A DNA stretch of 64,000 nt, taken from positions 3,887,214 to 3,951,213 of the forward strand of contig NC_091391.1 in assembly GCF_038502225.1 (NCBI RefSeq), written 5' to 3'. Position 1 is the first letter of the stretch. The number at the start of each line of letters is the position of its first letter. The notes under the pieces are model-generated. The model was given only the letters and a program-made list of their open reading frames with translations. It made no database searches and had not been told where the DNA came from. Shown here piece by piece: positions 21,940 to 32,430 of this stretch. The DNA comes from Cherax quadricarinatus. Taxonomy: Eukaryota; Arthropoda; Malacostraca; Decapoda; Parastacidae. The translations under genes and the position numbers were made by a program.

Positions 21940-22606
21940 ACAATATTACGATACTGACATAATTTAAGTTACGATACCTGTTATCAAATGACAATATTAC
22001 GATACTGACATATTTTAAGTTACGATACCTGTTATCAAATGACAATATTACGATACAGACATATTTTAAGTTACGATACCTGTTATCAAATGACAATATT
22101 ACGATACTGACATATTTTAAGTTACGATACCTGTTATCAAATGACAATATTACGATACTGACATATTTTAAGTTACGATACCTGTTATCAAATGACAATA
22201 TTACGATACTGACATATTTTAAGTTACGATACCTGTTATCAAATGACAATATTACGATACTGACATATTTTAAGTTACGATACCTGTTATCAAATGACAA
22301 TATTACGATACTGACATATTTTAAGTTACGATACCTGTTATCAAATGACAATATTACGATACTGACATATTTTAAGTTACGATAACTGTTATCAAATGAC
22401 AATATTACGATACTGACATATTTTAAGTTACGATACCTGTTATCAAATGACAATATTACGATACTGACATATTTTAAGTTACGATAACTGTTATCAAATG
22501 ACAATATTACGATACTGACATATTTTAAGTTACGATAACTGTTATCAAATGACAATATTACGATACTGACATATTTTAAGTTACGATACCTGTTATCAAA
22601 TGACAA
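21940..22606. repeat. 51-bp minisatellite, 13 copies
   Basis: The unit is 'caatattacgatactgacat', 'attttaagttacgatacctg' and 'ttatcaaatga'. Two 'ttacgatac' motifs per unit suggest an older ~25-bp half unit. Units are nearly identical; 'cgataactg' replaces 'cgatacctg' in several. The 289-codon minus-strand frame follows from the 17-codon period. Confidence 0.95.
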
Positions 22607-22689
22607 TACATTTCCGAAATTCTGGAACGACAAAACTGCAGAAATTAGTAGATTAATGCAGAAATAATCCACAAATGGGAGACTAAAAC

Positions 22690-22760
22690 TTGTGACAACG
22701 TTTCGGTCCGACTTAAACCATTAACAAATCACTGGTGAATGGTTCAGGTCGGACCGAAAC
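22690..22760. repeat. Short inverted repeat, PLE-like
   Basis: 'gtttcggtccgac' (about 22.70 kb) and 'gtcggaccgaaac' (about 22.75 kb) are perfect inverse copies, with inner 'aaccatt'/'aatggtt' also paired. 'ggaccgaaac' looks like a hammerhead stem II plus GAAAC box, suggesting inverted PLE terminal ends. Confidence 0.6.
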
Positions 22761-22771
22761 CTGGTTATTCG

Positions 22772-23182
22772 TGTATTGTTCCAGTCACGGTATTGTTCCA
22801 GTCACGGTATTGTTCCAGTCACGGTATTGTTCCAGTCACGGTATTGTTCCAGTCACGGTATTGTTCCAGTCACGGTATTGTTCCAGTCACGGTATTCCAG
22901 TCACTGTATTGTTCCAGTCACGGTATTCCAGTCACTGTATTGTTCCAGTCACGGTATTCCAGTCACTGTATTGTTCCAGTCACGGTATTCCAGTCACTGT
23001 ATTGTTCCAGTCACGGTATTGTTCCAGTCACGGTATTCCAGTCACTGTATTGTTCCAGTCACGGTATTGTTCCAGTCACGGTATTCCAGTCACTGTATTG
23101 TTCCAGTCACGGTATTCCAGTCACTGTATTGTTCCAGTCACGGTATTCCAGTCACGGTATTGTTCCAGTCACGGTATTGTAC
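22772..23182. repeat. 17/14-bp minisatellite, ~26 copies
   Basis: The long unit 'attgttccagtcacggt' and short unit 'attccagtcacggt' or 'attccagtcactgt' differ by a 'tgt' deletion. The left third is all long units. The rest mostly alternates long and short, giving a 31-bp composite repeat. Three overlapping + frames of 140-167 codons are artefacts. Confidence 0.95.
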
Positions 23183-23279
23183 CTTTATTGTTTGTTAAAT
23201 AATTTTAAACTTGTTAAAAATGTGGATGTTGAAAGTGAATAGTGAGAGAAATGTGACGAGAATAATGAAAGTAATGTAT

Positions 23280-26200
23280 AGGAATGACTGACTGGAGGGA
23301 ATAGTGAAGACTGGAGGGAATGACTGACTGGAGGGAATAGTGAAGACTGGAGGGAATAGTGAAGACTGGAGGGAATGACTGACTGGAGGGAATAGTGAAG
23401 ACTGGAGGGAATGACTGACTGGAGGGAATAGTGAAGACTGGAGGGAATGACTGACTGGAGGGAATAGTGAAGACTGGAGGGAATAGTGAAGACTGGAGGG
23501 AATGACTGACTGGAGGGAATAGTGAAGACTGGAGGGAATGACTGACTGGAGGGAATAGTGAAGACTGGAGGGAATGACTGACTGGAGGGAATAGTGATGA
23601 CTGGAGGGAATGACTGAATGGAGAGAATGACTGACTGGAGAGAATGACTGACTGAAGGGAATAGTGAAGACTGGAGGGAATGACTGACTGGAGGGAATAG
23701 TGAAGACTGGAGGGAATGACTGACTGGAGGGAATAGTGAAGACTGGAGGGAATGACTGACTGGAGGGAATAGTGATGACTGGAGGGAATGACTGACTGAA
23801 GGGAATAGTGAAGACTGGAGGGAATGACTGACTGAAGGGAATAGTGAAGACTGGAGGGAATGACTGACTGGAGGGAATAGTGAAGACTGGAGGGAATGAC
23901 TGACTGAAGGGAATAGTGAAGACTGGAGGGAATGACTGACTGGAGGGAATAGTGAAGACTGGAGGGAATGACTGACTGGAGGGAATAGTGAAGACTGGAG
24001 GGAATGACTGACTGGAGGGAATAGTGAAGACTGGAGGGAATGACTGACTGGAGGGAATAGTGAAGACTGGAGGGAATGACTGACTGAAGGGAATAGTGAA
24101 GACTGGAGGGAATGACTGACTGGAGGGAATAGTGAAGACTGGAGGGAATGACTGACTGGAGGGAATAGTGAAGACTGGAGGGAATGACTGACTGGAGGGA
24201 ATAGTGAAGACTGGAGGGAATGACTGACTGGAGGGAATAGTGAAGACTGGAGGGAATGACTGACTGGAAATAGGGAATAGTGAAGACTGGAGGGAATGAC
24301 TGACTGGAGGGAATAGTGAAGACTGGAGGGAATAGTGAAGACTGGAGGGAATGACTGACTGAGGGAATAGTGAAGACTGGAGGGAATGACTGACTGGAGG
24401 GAATAGTGAAGACTGGAGGGAATGACTGACTGGAGGGAATAGTGAAGACTGGAGGGAATGACTGACTGGAGGGAATAGTGAAGACTGGAGGGAATGACTG
24501 ACTGGAGGGAATAGTGAAGACTGGAGGGAATGACTGACTGAAGGGAATAGTGAAGACTGGAGGGAATGACTGACTGGAGGGAATAGTGAAGACTGGAGGG
24601 AATGACTGACTGGAGGGAATAGTGAAGACTGGAGGGAATGACTGACTGGAGGGAATAGTGAAGACTGGAGGGACTGACTGACTGGAGGGACTAGTGAAGA
24701 CTGGAGGGAATGACTGACTGGAGGGAATAGTGAAGACTGGAGGGAATGACTGACTGGAGGGAATAGTGAAGACTGGAGGGAATGACTGACTGGAGGGAAT
24801 AGTGAAGACTGGAGGGAATGACTGACTGGAGGGAATAGTGAAGACTGGAGGGAATGACTGACTGGAGGGAATAGTGAAGACTGGAGGGAATGACTGACTG
24901 GAGGGAATAGTGAAGACTGGAGGGAATGACTGACTGGAGGGAATAGTGAAGACTGGAGGGAATGACTGACTGGAGGGAATAGTGAAGACTGGAGGGAATG
25001 ACTGACTGGAGGGAATAGTGAAGACTGGAGGGAATGACTGACTGGAGGGAATAGTGAAGACTGGAGGGAATGACTGACTGGAGGGAATAGTGAAGACTGG
25101 AGGGAATGACTGACTGGAGGGAATAGTGAAGACTGGAGGGAATGACTGACTGGAGGGAATAGTGAAGACTGGAGGGAATGACTGACTGGAGGGAATAGTG
25201 AAGACTGGAGGGAATGACTGACTGGAGGGAATAGTGAAGACTGGAGGGAATGACTGACTGGAGGGAATAGTGAAGAGGGAATGACTGACTGGAGGGAATA
25301 GTGAGGGAATGACTGACTGGAGGGAATAGTGAAGACTGGAGGGAATGACTGACTGGAGGGAATAGTGAAGACTGGAGGGAATGACTGACTGGAGGGAATA
25401 GTGAAGACTGGAGGGAATGACTGACTGGAGGGAATAGTGAAGACTGGAGGGAATGACTGACTGGAGGGAATAGTGAAGACTGGAGGGAATGACTGACTGG
25501 AGGGAATAGTGAAGACTGGAGGGAATGACTGACTGGAGGGAATAGTGAAGACTGGAGGGAATGACTGACTGGAGGGAATAGTGAAGACTGGAGGGAATGA
25601 CTGACTGGAGGGAATAGTGAAGACTGGAGGGAATAGTGAAGACTGAGGGAATAGTGAAGACTGACTGGAGGGAATAGTGAAGACTGGAGGGAATGACTGG
25701 AGGGAATAGTGAAGACTGGACTGGAGGGAATAGTGAAGACTGGAGGGAATGACTTACTGGAGGGAATAGTGAAGACTGGAGGGAATAGTGAAGACTGGAG
25801 GGAATGAAGACTGGAGGGAATAGTGAAGACTGGAGGGAATGACTGACTGGAGGGAATAGTGAAGACTGGAGGGAATGACTGACTGGAGGGAATAGTGAAG
25901 ACTGGAGGGAATGACTGACTGGAGGGAATAGTGAAGACTGGAGGGAATGACTGACTGGAGGGAATAGTGAAGACTGGAGGGAATGACTGACTGGAGGGAA
26001 TAGTGAAGACTGGAGGGAATGACTGACTGGAGGGAATAGTGAAGACTGGAGGGAATGACTGACTGGAGGGAATAGTGAAGACTGGAGGGAATGACTGACT
26101 GGAGGGAATAGTGAAGACTGGAGGGAATGACTGACTGGAGGGAATAGTGAAGACTGGAGGGAATAGTGAAGACTGGAGGGAATGACTGACTGGAGGGAAT

Positions 26201-29200
26201 AGTGAAGACTGGAGGGAATAGTGAAGACTGGAGGGAATGACTGACTGGAGGGAATAGTGAAGACTGGAGGGAATAGTGAAGACTGGAGGGAATGACTGAC
26301 TGGAGGGAATAGTGAAGACTGGAGGGAATAGTGAAGACTGGAGGGAATGACTGACTGGAGGGAATAGTGAAGACTGGAGGGAATAGTGAAGACTGGAGGG
26401 AATAGTGAAGACTGGAGGGAATGACTGACTGGAGGGAATAGTGAAGACTGGAGGGAATGACTGACTGGAGGGAATAGTGAAGACTGGAGGGAATGACTGA
26501 CTGGAGGGAATAGTGAAGACTGGAGGGAATGACTGACTGGAGGGAATAGTGAAGACTGGAGGGAATGACTGACTGGAGGGAATAGTGAAGACTGGAGGGA
26601 ATGACTGACTGGAGGGAATAGTGAAGACTGGAGGGAATGACTGACTGGAGGGAATAGTGAAGACTGGAGGGAATAGTGAAGACTGGAGGGAATGACTGGG
26701 AGGGAATAGTGAAGACTGGAGGGAATGACTGACTGGAGGGAATAGTGAAGACTGGAGGGAATAGTGAAGACTGGAGGGAATAGTGAAGACTGGAGGGAAT
26801 GACTGACTGGAGGGAATGACTGACTGGAGGGAATAGTGAAGACTGGAGGGAATGACTGACTGGAGGGAATAGTGAAGACTGGAGGGAATGGAGGGAATAG
26901 TGAAGACTGACTGGAGGGAATAGTGAAGACTGGAGGGAATGACTGACTGGAGGGAATAGTGAAGACTGGAGGGAATGACTGACTGGAGGGAATAGTGAAG
27001 ACTGGAGGGAATGACTGACTGGAGGGAATAGTGAAGACTGGAGGGAATGACTGACTGGAGGGAATAGTGAAGACTGGAGGGAATGACTGACTGGAGGGAA
27101 TAGTGAAGACTGGAGGGAATGACTGACTGGAGGGAATAGTGAAGAAGACTGGAGGGGGAATGACTGACTGGAGGGAATAGTGAAGACTGGAGGGAATGAC
27201 TGACTGGAGGGAATAGTGAAGACTGGAGGGAATGACTGACTGAATGGAATAGTGAGGACTGGAGGGAATGACTGACTGGAGGGAATAGTGAAGACTGGAG
27301 GGAATGACTGACTGACTGGAGGGAATAGTGAAGACTGGAGGGAATGACTGACTGAGGGAATAGTGAAGACTGGAGGGAATACTGACTGAAGACTGGAGGG
27401 AATGACTGACTGAAGGGAATAGTGAAGACTGGAGGGAATGACTGACTGGAGGGAATAGTGAAGACTGGAGGGAATGACTGACTGGAGGGAATAGTGAAGA
27501 CTGGAGGGAATGACTGACTGAAGGGAATAGTGAAGACTGGAGGGAATGACTGACTGGAGGGAATAGTGAAGACTGGAGGGAATGACTGAATGGAAGGAAT
27601 GACTGACTGGAGGGAATAGTGAAGACTGGAGGTAATGATTGACTGGAGGGAATAGTGAAGACTGGAGGGAATGACTGACTGGAGGGAATAGTGAAGACTG
27701 GAGGGAATGACTGACTGGAGGGAATAGTGAAGACTGGAGGGAATGACTGACTGGAGGGAATAGTGAAGACTGGAGGGAATGACTGACTGGAGGGAATAGT
27801 GAAGACTGGAGGGAATGACTGACTGGAGGGAATAGTGAAGACTGGAGGGAATGACTGACTGGAGGGAATAGTGAAGACTGGAGGGAATGACTGACTGGAG
27901 GGAATAGTGAAGACTGGAGGGAATGACTGACTGGAGGGAATAGTAAAAACTGGGAGGGAATGACTGACTGGAGGGAATAGTGAAGACTGGAGGGAATGAC
28001 TGACTGGAGGGAATAGTGAAGACTGGAGGGAATGACTGACTGGAGGGAATAGTGAAGACTGGAGGGAATGACTGACTGGAGGGAATAGTGAAGACTGGAG
28101 GGAATGACTGACTGGAGGGAATAGTGAAGACTGGAGGGAATGACTGACTGGAGGGAATAGTGAAGACTGGAGGGAATGACTGACTGGAGGGAATAGTGAA
28201 GACTGGAGGGAATGACTGACTGGAGGGAATAGTGAAGACTGGAGGGAATGACTGACTGGAGGGAATAGTGAAGACTGGAGGGAATGACTGACTGGAGGGA
28301 ATAGTGAAGACTGGAGGGAATGACTGACTGGAGGGAATAGTGAAGACTGGAGGGAATGACTGACTGGAGGGAATAGTGAAGACTGGAGGGAATGACTGAC
28401 TGGAGGGAATAGTGAAGACTGGAGGGAATGACTGACTGGAGGGAATAGTGAAGACTGGAGGGAATGACTGACTGGAGGGAATAGTGAAGACTGGAGGGAA
28501 TGACTGACTGGAGAGAATGACTGACTGGAGGGAATAGTGAAGACTGGAGGGAATGACTGACTGGAGGGAATAGTGAAGACTGGAGGGAATGACTGACTGG
28601 AGGGAATATTGAAGACTGGAGGGAATGACTGACTGGAGGGAATAGTGAAGACTGGAGGGAATGACTGACTGGAGGGAATAGTGAAGACTGGAGGGAATGA
28701 CTGACTGGAGGGAATAGTGAAGACTGGAGGGAATGACTGACTGGAGGGAATAGTGAAGACTGGAGGGAATGACTGACTGGAGGGAATAGTGAAGACTGGA
28801 GGGAATGACTGACTGGAGAGAATGACTGACTGGAGAGAATGACTGACTGAAGGGAAGAGTGGAGACTGGAGAGAATGACTGACTGGAGAGAATGACTGAC
28901 TGAAGGGAAGAGTGGAGACTGGAGAGAATGACTGACTGAAGTGAAGAGTGGAGACTGGAGAGAATGACTGACTGGAGAGAATGACTGACTGAAGGGAAGA
29001 GTGGAGACTGGAGAGAATGACTGACTGAAGTGAAGAGTGGAGACTGGAGAGAATGACTGACTGGAGAGAATGACTGACTGGAGAGAATGACTGACTGAAG
29101 GGAAGAGTGGAGACTGGAGAGAATGACTGACTGGAGAGAATGACTGACTGAAGGGAAGAGTGGAGACTGGAGAGAATGACTGACTGGAGAGAATGACTGA

Positions 29201-29765
29201 CTGGAGAGAATGACTGACTGAAGGGAAGAGTGGAGACTGGAGAGAATGACTGACTGGAGAGAATGACTGACTGAAGGGAAGAGTGGAGACTGGAGAGAAT
29301 GACTGACTGTAGAGAATGACTGACTGAAGGGAAGAGTGGAGACTGGAGAGAATGACTGACTGGAGAGAATGACTGACTGAAGGGAATGACTGACTGGAGA
29401 GAATGACTGACTGGAGAGAATGACTGACTGGAGAGAATGACTGACTGGAGAGAATGATTGACTGAAGGGCATAGTGAAGACTGGAGGAAATGACTGACTG
29501 GAGAGAATGACTGACTGAAGGGAAGAGTGGAGACTGGAGAGAATGACTGACTGAAGGGAAGAGTGGAGACTGGAGAGAATGACTGACTGAAGGGAAGAGT
29601 GGAGACTGGAGAGAATGACTGACTGAAGGGAAGAGTGGAGACTGGAGAGAATGACTGACTGGAGAGAATGACTGACTGAAGGGAAGAGTAGAGACTGGAG
29701 AGAATGACTGACTGAAGGGAAGAGTGGAGACTGGAGGGAATGACTGACTGAAGGGAACAGTGAAT
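23280..29765. repeat. 36-bp satellite, ~180 copies
   Basis: The unit is 'gactggagggaatagtgaag' plus 'actggagggaatgact'; both halves contain 'actggagggaat', so it is built from an ~18-bp half unit. The + strand is purine- and G-rich. Irregular units with small deletions cluster at 25.25-25.82, 26.69-26.93 and 27.14-27.42 kb. From 28.81 kb a second type takes over ('ctggagagaatgactgact', 'gaagggaagagtggaga'). Minus-strand frames of 1593 and 2209 codons are artefacts. Confidence 0.97.
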
Positions 29766-29849
29766 GACTGAAGAAAAAGTGAATGTGTTTAGATACTTGA
29801 GAGAAGATGTGTTGGTAAGTCTTGGAATAGGGACCTCGCTCAATATACG

Positions 29850-30250
29850 AAGAAAAACACTTAGGTATCTTTAATGTGGGACTGTTTCACCCCACAGTGT
29901 CTTCCTCAGTCCAGTGAAAAGAATAACGAAGATCAGGACGTTGAGGTAATCAGTCCCTCAAGCTGGAGTCGATGTAGTAAGTCTTTTGGACTTACTACAT
30001 CGACTCCAGCTTGAGGGACTGATTACCTCAACGTCTTGATCTTCATTATTCTTTTCACTGGACTGAGGAAGACACTGTGGGGTGTCTTGATGATAATACA
30101 GTATACAAGCATATGATGTATTCTTATCAAGACTGATAGACTGGTAGCATCGACTCCAGGCTGGGGAACTGATTACCTCAATTCTGATCATTATTATTTT
30201 TGTATTGGACTGATGAAGCCACTGTGTGGCGAGCCTTGTCACTTCTATTA
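29850..30250. mobile_element. Inverted PLE-type terminal ends with ~96-bp arms
   Basis: Positions 29888-29983 and 29989-30084 are near-perfect inverse copies around a 5-bp loop. Each carries 'ctggactgaggaagacactg' and 'tggggtg'. The left side continues (minus strand) through 'gaaacagtcccacat' and 'aaagatacctaag'. A third, plus-strand copy at about 30.15-30.25 kb has 'ggactgatgaagccactgtg' but its GAAAC box has become GAGCC. No coding sequence is present. Confidence 0.65.
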
Positions 30251-30289
30251 AACCATTTATTTACAATGGTGAGGCTGCTTCAACAGAAT

Positions 30290-30345
30290 TTTTCTGTTAC
30301 TATTATAATAACAAAGAAGCGCTAAACCTACAAGGGTCATACAAC
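30290..30345 (-). mobile_element. SINE fragment, 'gggtttagcgct' type
   Basis: Minus strand: 'tgtatgacccttgtaggttt' then 'agcgcttctttgttattat'. It resembles the 3' ends at 42.05, 56.12 and 62.38 kb. Confidence 0.5.
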
Positions 30346-30366
30346 AACATGTCTCCTGGCCCCACT

Positions 30367-30810
30367 TAATGTAGCCTCACTTAACATAGCCTCGCTAACA
30401 TAGCCTCGCTTAACGTAGCCTCGCTTAACGTAGCCTCGCTTAACGTAGCCTTGCTTAACGTAGCCTCGCTTAACGTAGTCTTGTTTAACAGCCTCGCTAA
30501 CGTAGTCTGGCTTAACGTAGCCTCGCTTAACGTAGCCTCGCTTAACGCAGCCTCGTTAACATAGCCTCGCTTAACATAGCCTTGCTAATGTGGCCTCACT
30601 TATTGTAGCCTCGCTAACGTAGCCTCGCTTAACATAGCCTCACTAACATAGCCTCACTTAACACAGCCTCACTAACGTAGCCTCGCTTAACGCAGCCTCG
30701 TTAACGTAGCCTCGCTTAACGTAGCCTCACTAATGTGGCCTCACTTGTGTAGCCTCGCTAACATAGCCTCGCTTAACATAGCCTCGCTAACGTAGCCTCA
30801 CTTAACATAG
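30367..30810. repeat. 14/15-bp minisatellite, ~30 copies
   Basis: Units are 'gcctcgcttaacgta' and 'gcctcgctaacgta'. Substitutions (tcac, acata, tgtgg) are frequent, so it is among the more diverged arrays. The last unit runs directly into the next array. Confidence 0.9.
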
Positions 30811-31480
30811 TGTCAAGTGTGATTCTTACTGGCTTATGTTTGAGAAAGAACTCATACGTTGTGTCAAGTGGGGTTCTTACTGGCTTATGTTTGAGAAAGG
30901 ACTCGTACGTTGTGTCAAGTGGGGTTCTTACTGGCTTATATTTGAGAAAGGACTCATACGTTGTGTCAAGTGGGGTTCTTACTGGCTTATGTTTGAGAAA
31001 GGACTCGTACGTTGTGTCAAGTGGGGTTCTTACTGGCTTATGTTTGAGAAAGGACTCATACGTTGTGTCAAGTGGGGTTCTTACTGGCTTATATTTGAGA
31101 AAGGACTCGTACGTTGTGTCAAGTGGGGTTCTTACTGGCTTATATTTGAGAAAGGACTCGTACGTTGTGTCAAGTGGGGTTCTTACTGGCTTATATTTGA
31201 GAAAGGACTCGTACGTTGTGTCAAGTGGGGTTCTTACTGGCTTATGTTTGAGAAAGGACTCGTACGTTGTGTCAAGTGGGGTTCTTACTGGCTTATATTT
31301 GAGAAAGGACTCGTACGTTGTGTCAAGTGGGGTTCTTACTGGCTTATATTTGAGAAAGGACTCGTACGTTGTGTCAAGTGGGGTTCTTACTGGCTTATAT
31401 TTGAGAAAGGACTCATACGTTGTGTCAAGTGGGGTTCTTACTGGCTTATATTTGAGACAGGACTCGTACGTTGTATCAAG
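30811..31480. repeat. 51-bp minisatellite, 13 copies
   Basis: The unit is 'tgtcaagtggggttcttact', 'ggcttatatttgagaaagga' and 'ctcgtacgttg'. Variation is limited to 'tatgttt'/'tatattt' and 'catacg'/'cgtacg'. Two + frames (236 and 248 codons) stay open because of the 17-codon period. It differs in sequence from the 51-bp array at 21.9 kb. Confidence 0.95.
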
Positions 31481-31669
31481 GTCACTACAAATTGTTGCTT
31501 TAAAGTCTGTTCTAGCCAGGTTATTTTATCTTATTTTCAACCCTAATATAACGTAGCCTGAAATAATCTTAGCTAATTCGATCGTCCTGTAGTTATCGTA
31601 GTTATTTATTTAGCATTTGTTAATACTGATGTCCATGCATTTACGTACTCTGTGTATTTATCTGTATGT

Positions 31670-31997
31670 GGTTGCAGAGGCCAAGTCACAGCTCCTGGCC
31701 CCGACGTGTGTACTCTGGATCTTCAATCCTTAGTTCTTTGGTCTCTCATAGTTCACATTACAGCTCTTGGACTAGTCTCCTTGACAATCTATACACTTTA
31801 TGCCGTTTCTTGACATGTTTACCAAGGTGTGGGTTGCATGCTGGTGCTGCATACTCCAGGATGGTCCTGACGTATGTCGTATATGGTGTCGTGAGCGACT
31901 TTTGTTGCGTCTCGTGAAACCATATATATGGTTTATCAAGCTTGCGTTTACTACAGACGATATTTACTGTGTGTTCATCACAAGCGATACTTCCCAT
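31670..31997 (-). pseudogene. LINE reverse transcriptase C-terminal fragment
   Basis: The minus strand gives 'YTTYVRTILEYAAPACNPHL' followed by a basic stretch, which matches the conserved 'VRP.LEYA.PvW.P' block downstream of the RT domain in CR1/Jockey-type LINEs. The same block occurs in the LINE at 12.2 kb as 'LVRPHLDYAAQFWSPYY'. The fragment covers ~80 codons with no catalytic motifs. Flanking sequence around 31.68-31.74 kb ('cacagctcctggccccg') is shared with 32.13 and 32.33 kb. Confidence 0.6.
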
Positions 31998-32053
31998 AAC
32001 AGGAGAATAAAAACATTACGAAATACGTGATAAAACGTTAACTTATTGTATAT

Positions 32054-32055
<2 letters not shown>

Positions 32056-32092
<37 letters not shown>
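32056..32092. repeat. (GT)n microsatellite
   Basis: About 18 GT units, marking the edge of the dispersed repeat that follows. Confidence 0.95.
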
Positions 32093-32095
<3 letters not shown>

Positions 32096-32430
32096 CACCT
32101 AGTTATACTCACCTAGTTGAGGTTGCAGGGGTCGAGTCCCAGCTCCTGGCCCCGTCTCTTCACTGATCGCTACTAGGTCACTCTCCTTGAACTATGAGCT
32201 TTATCATACCTCTGCTTAAAGCTATGTATGGATCCTCCCTCCACTACATCGCTTCCCAAACCATTGTATCTGTGTGTGTGTCTGTGGTCACCTAATTACT
32301 CACCTAACTGTGGTTGCAGGGGTCAAGTCATAGCTCCTGGCACCGCCTCTTCCCTGATTGCTACTAGGTCCTCTCTCTCCCTGCTCCATGAGCTCTATCG
32401 AACCTTAGAGGCAGGTACATAACGATGAAC
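32093..32430 (+). repeat. Partly duplicated dispersed repeat
   Basis: 'ctcacctagttgaggttgca' leads into 'ggggtcgagtcccagctcc' and 'gatcgctactaggtcactc'. A second copy starts near 32.29 kb ('ctcacctaactgtggttgca'). A related piece lies at 31.67 kb. Probably a LINE-derived region; no open frame of note. Confidence 0.55.

Noticed and set aside
10159..22606. Common origin of the 42-bp and 51-bp arrays from a shared 'attacgatac' motif
   Set aside because: Ten shared bases in otherwise different units are weak evidence; no further similarity was found.
23214..29843. Minus-strand frames of 2209 and 1593 codons (SSLHYSLQSVIP repeats)
   Set aside because: Follow the 36-bp period exactly; two overlapping frames encode the same repeat. 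No promoter, signal peptide or conserved ends.
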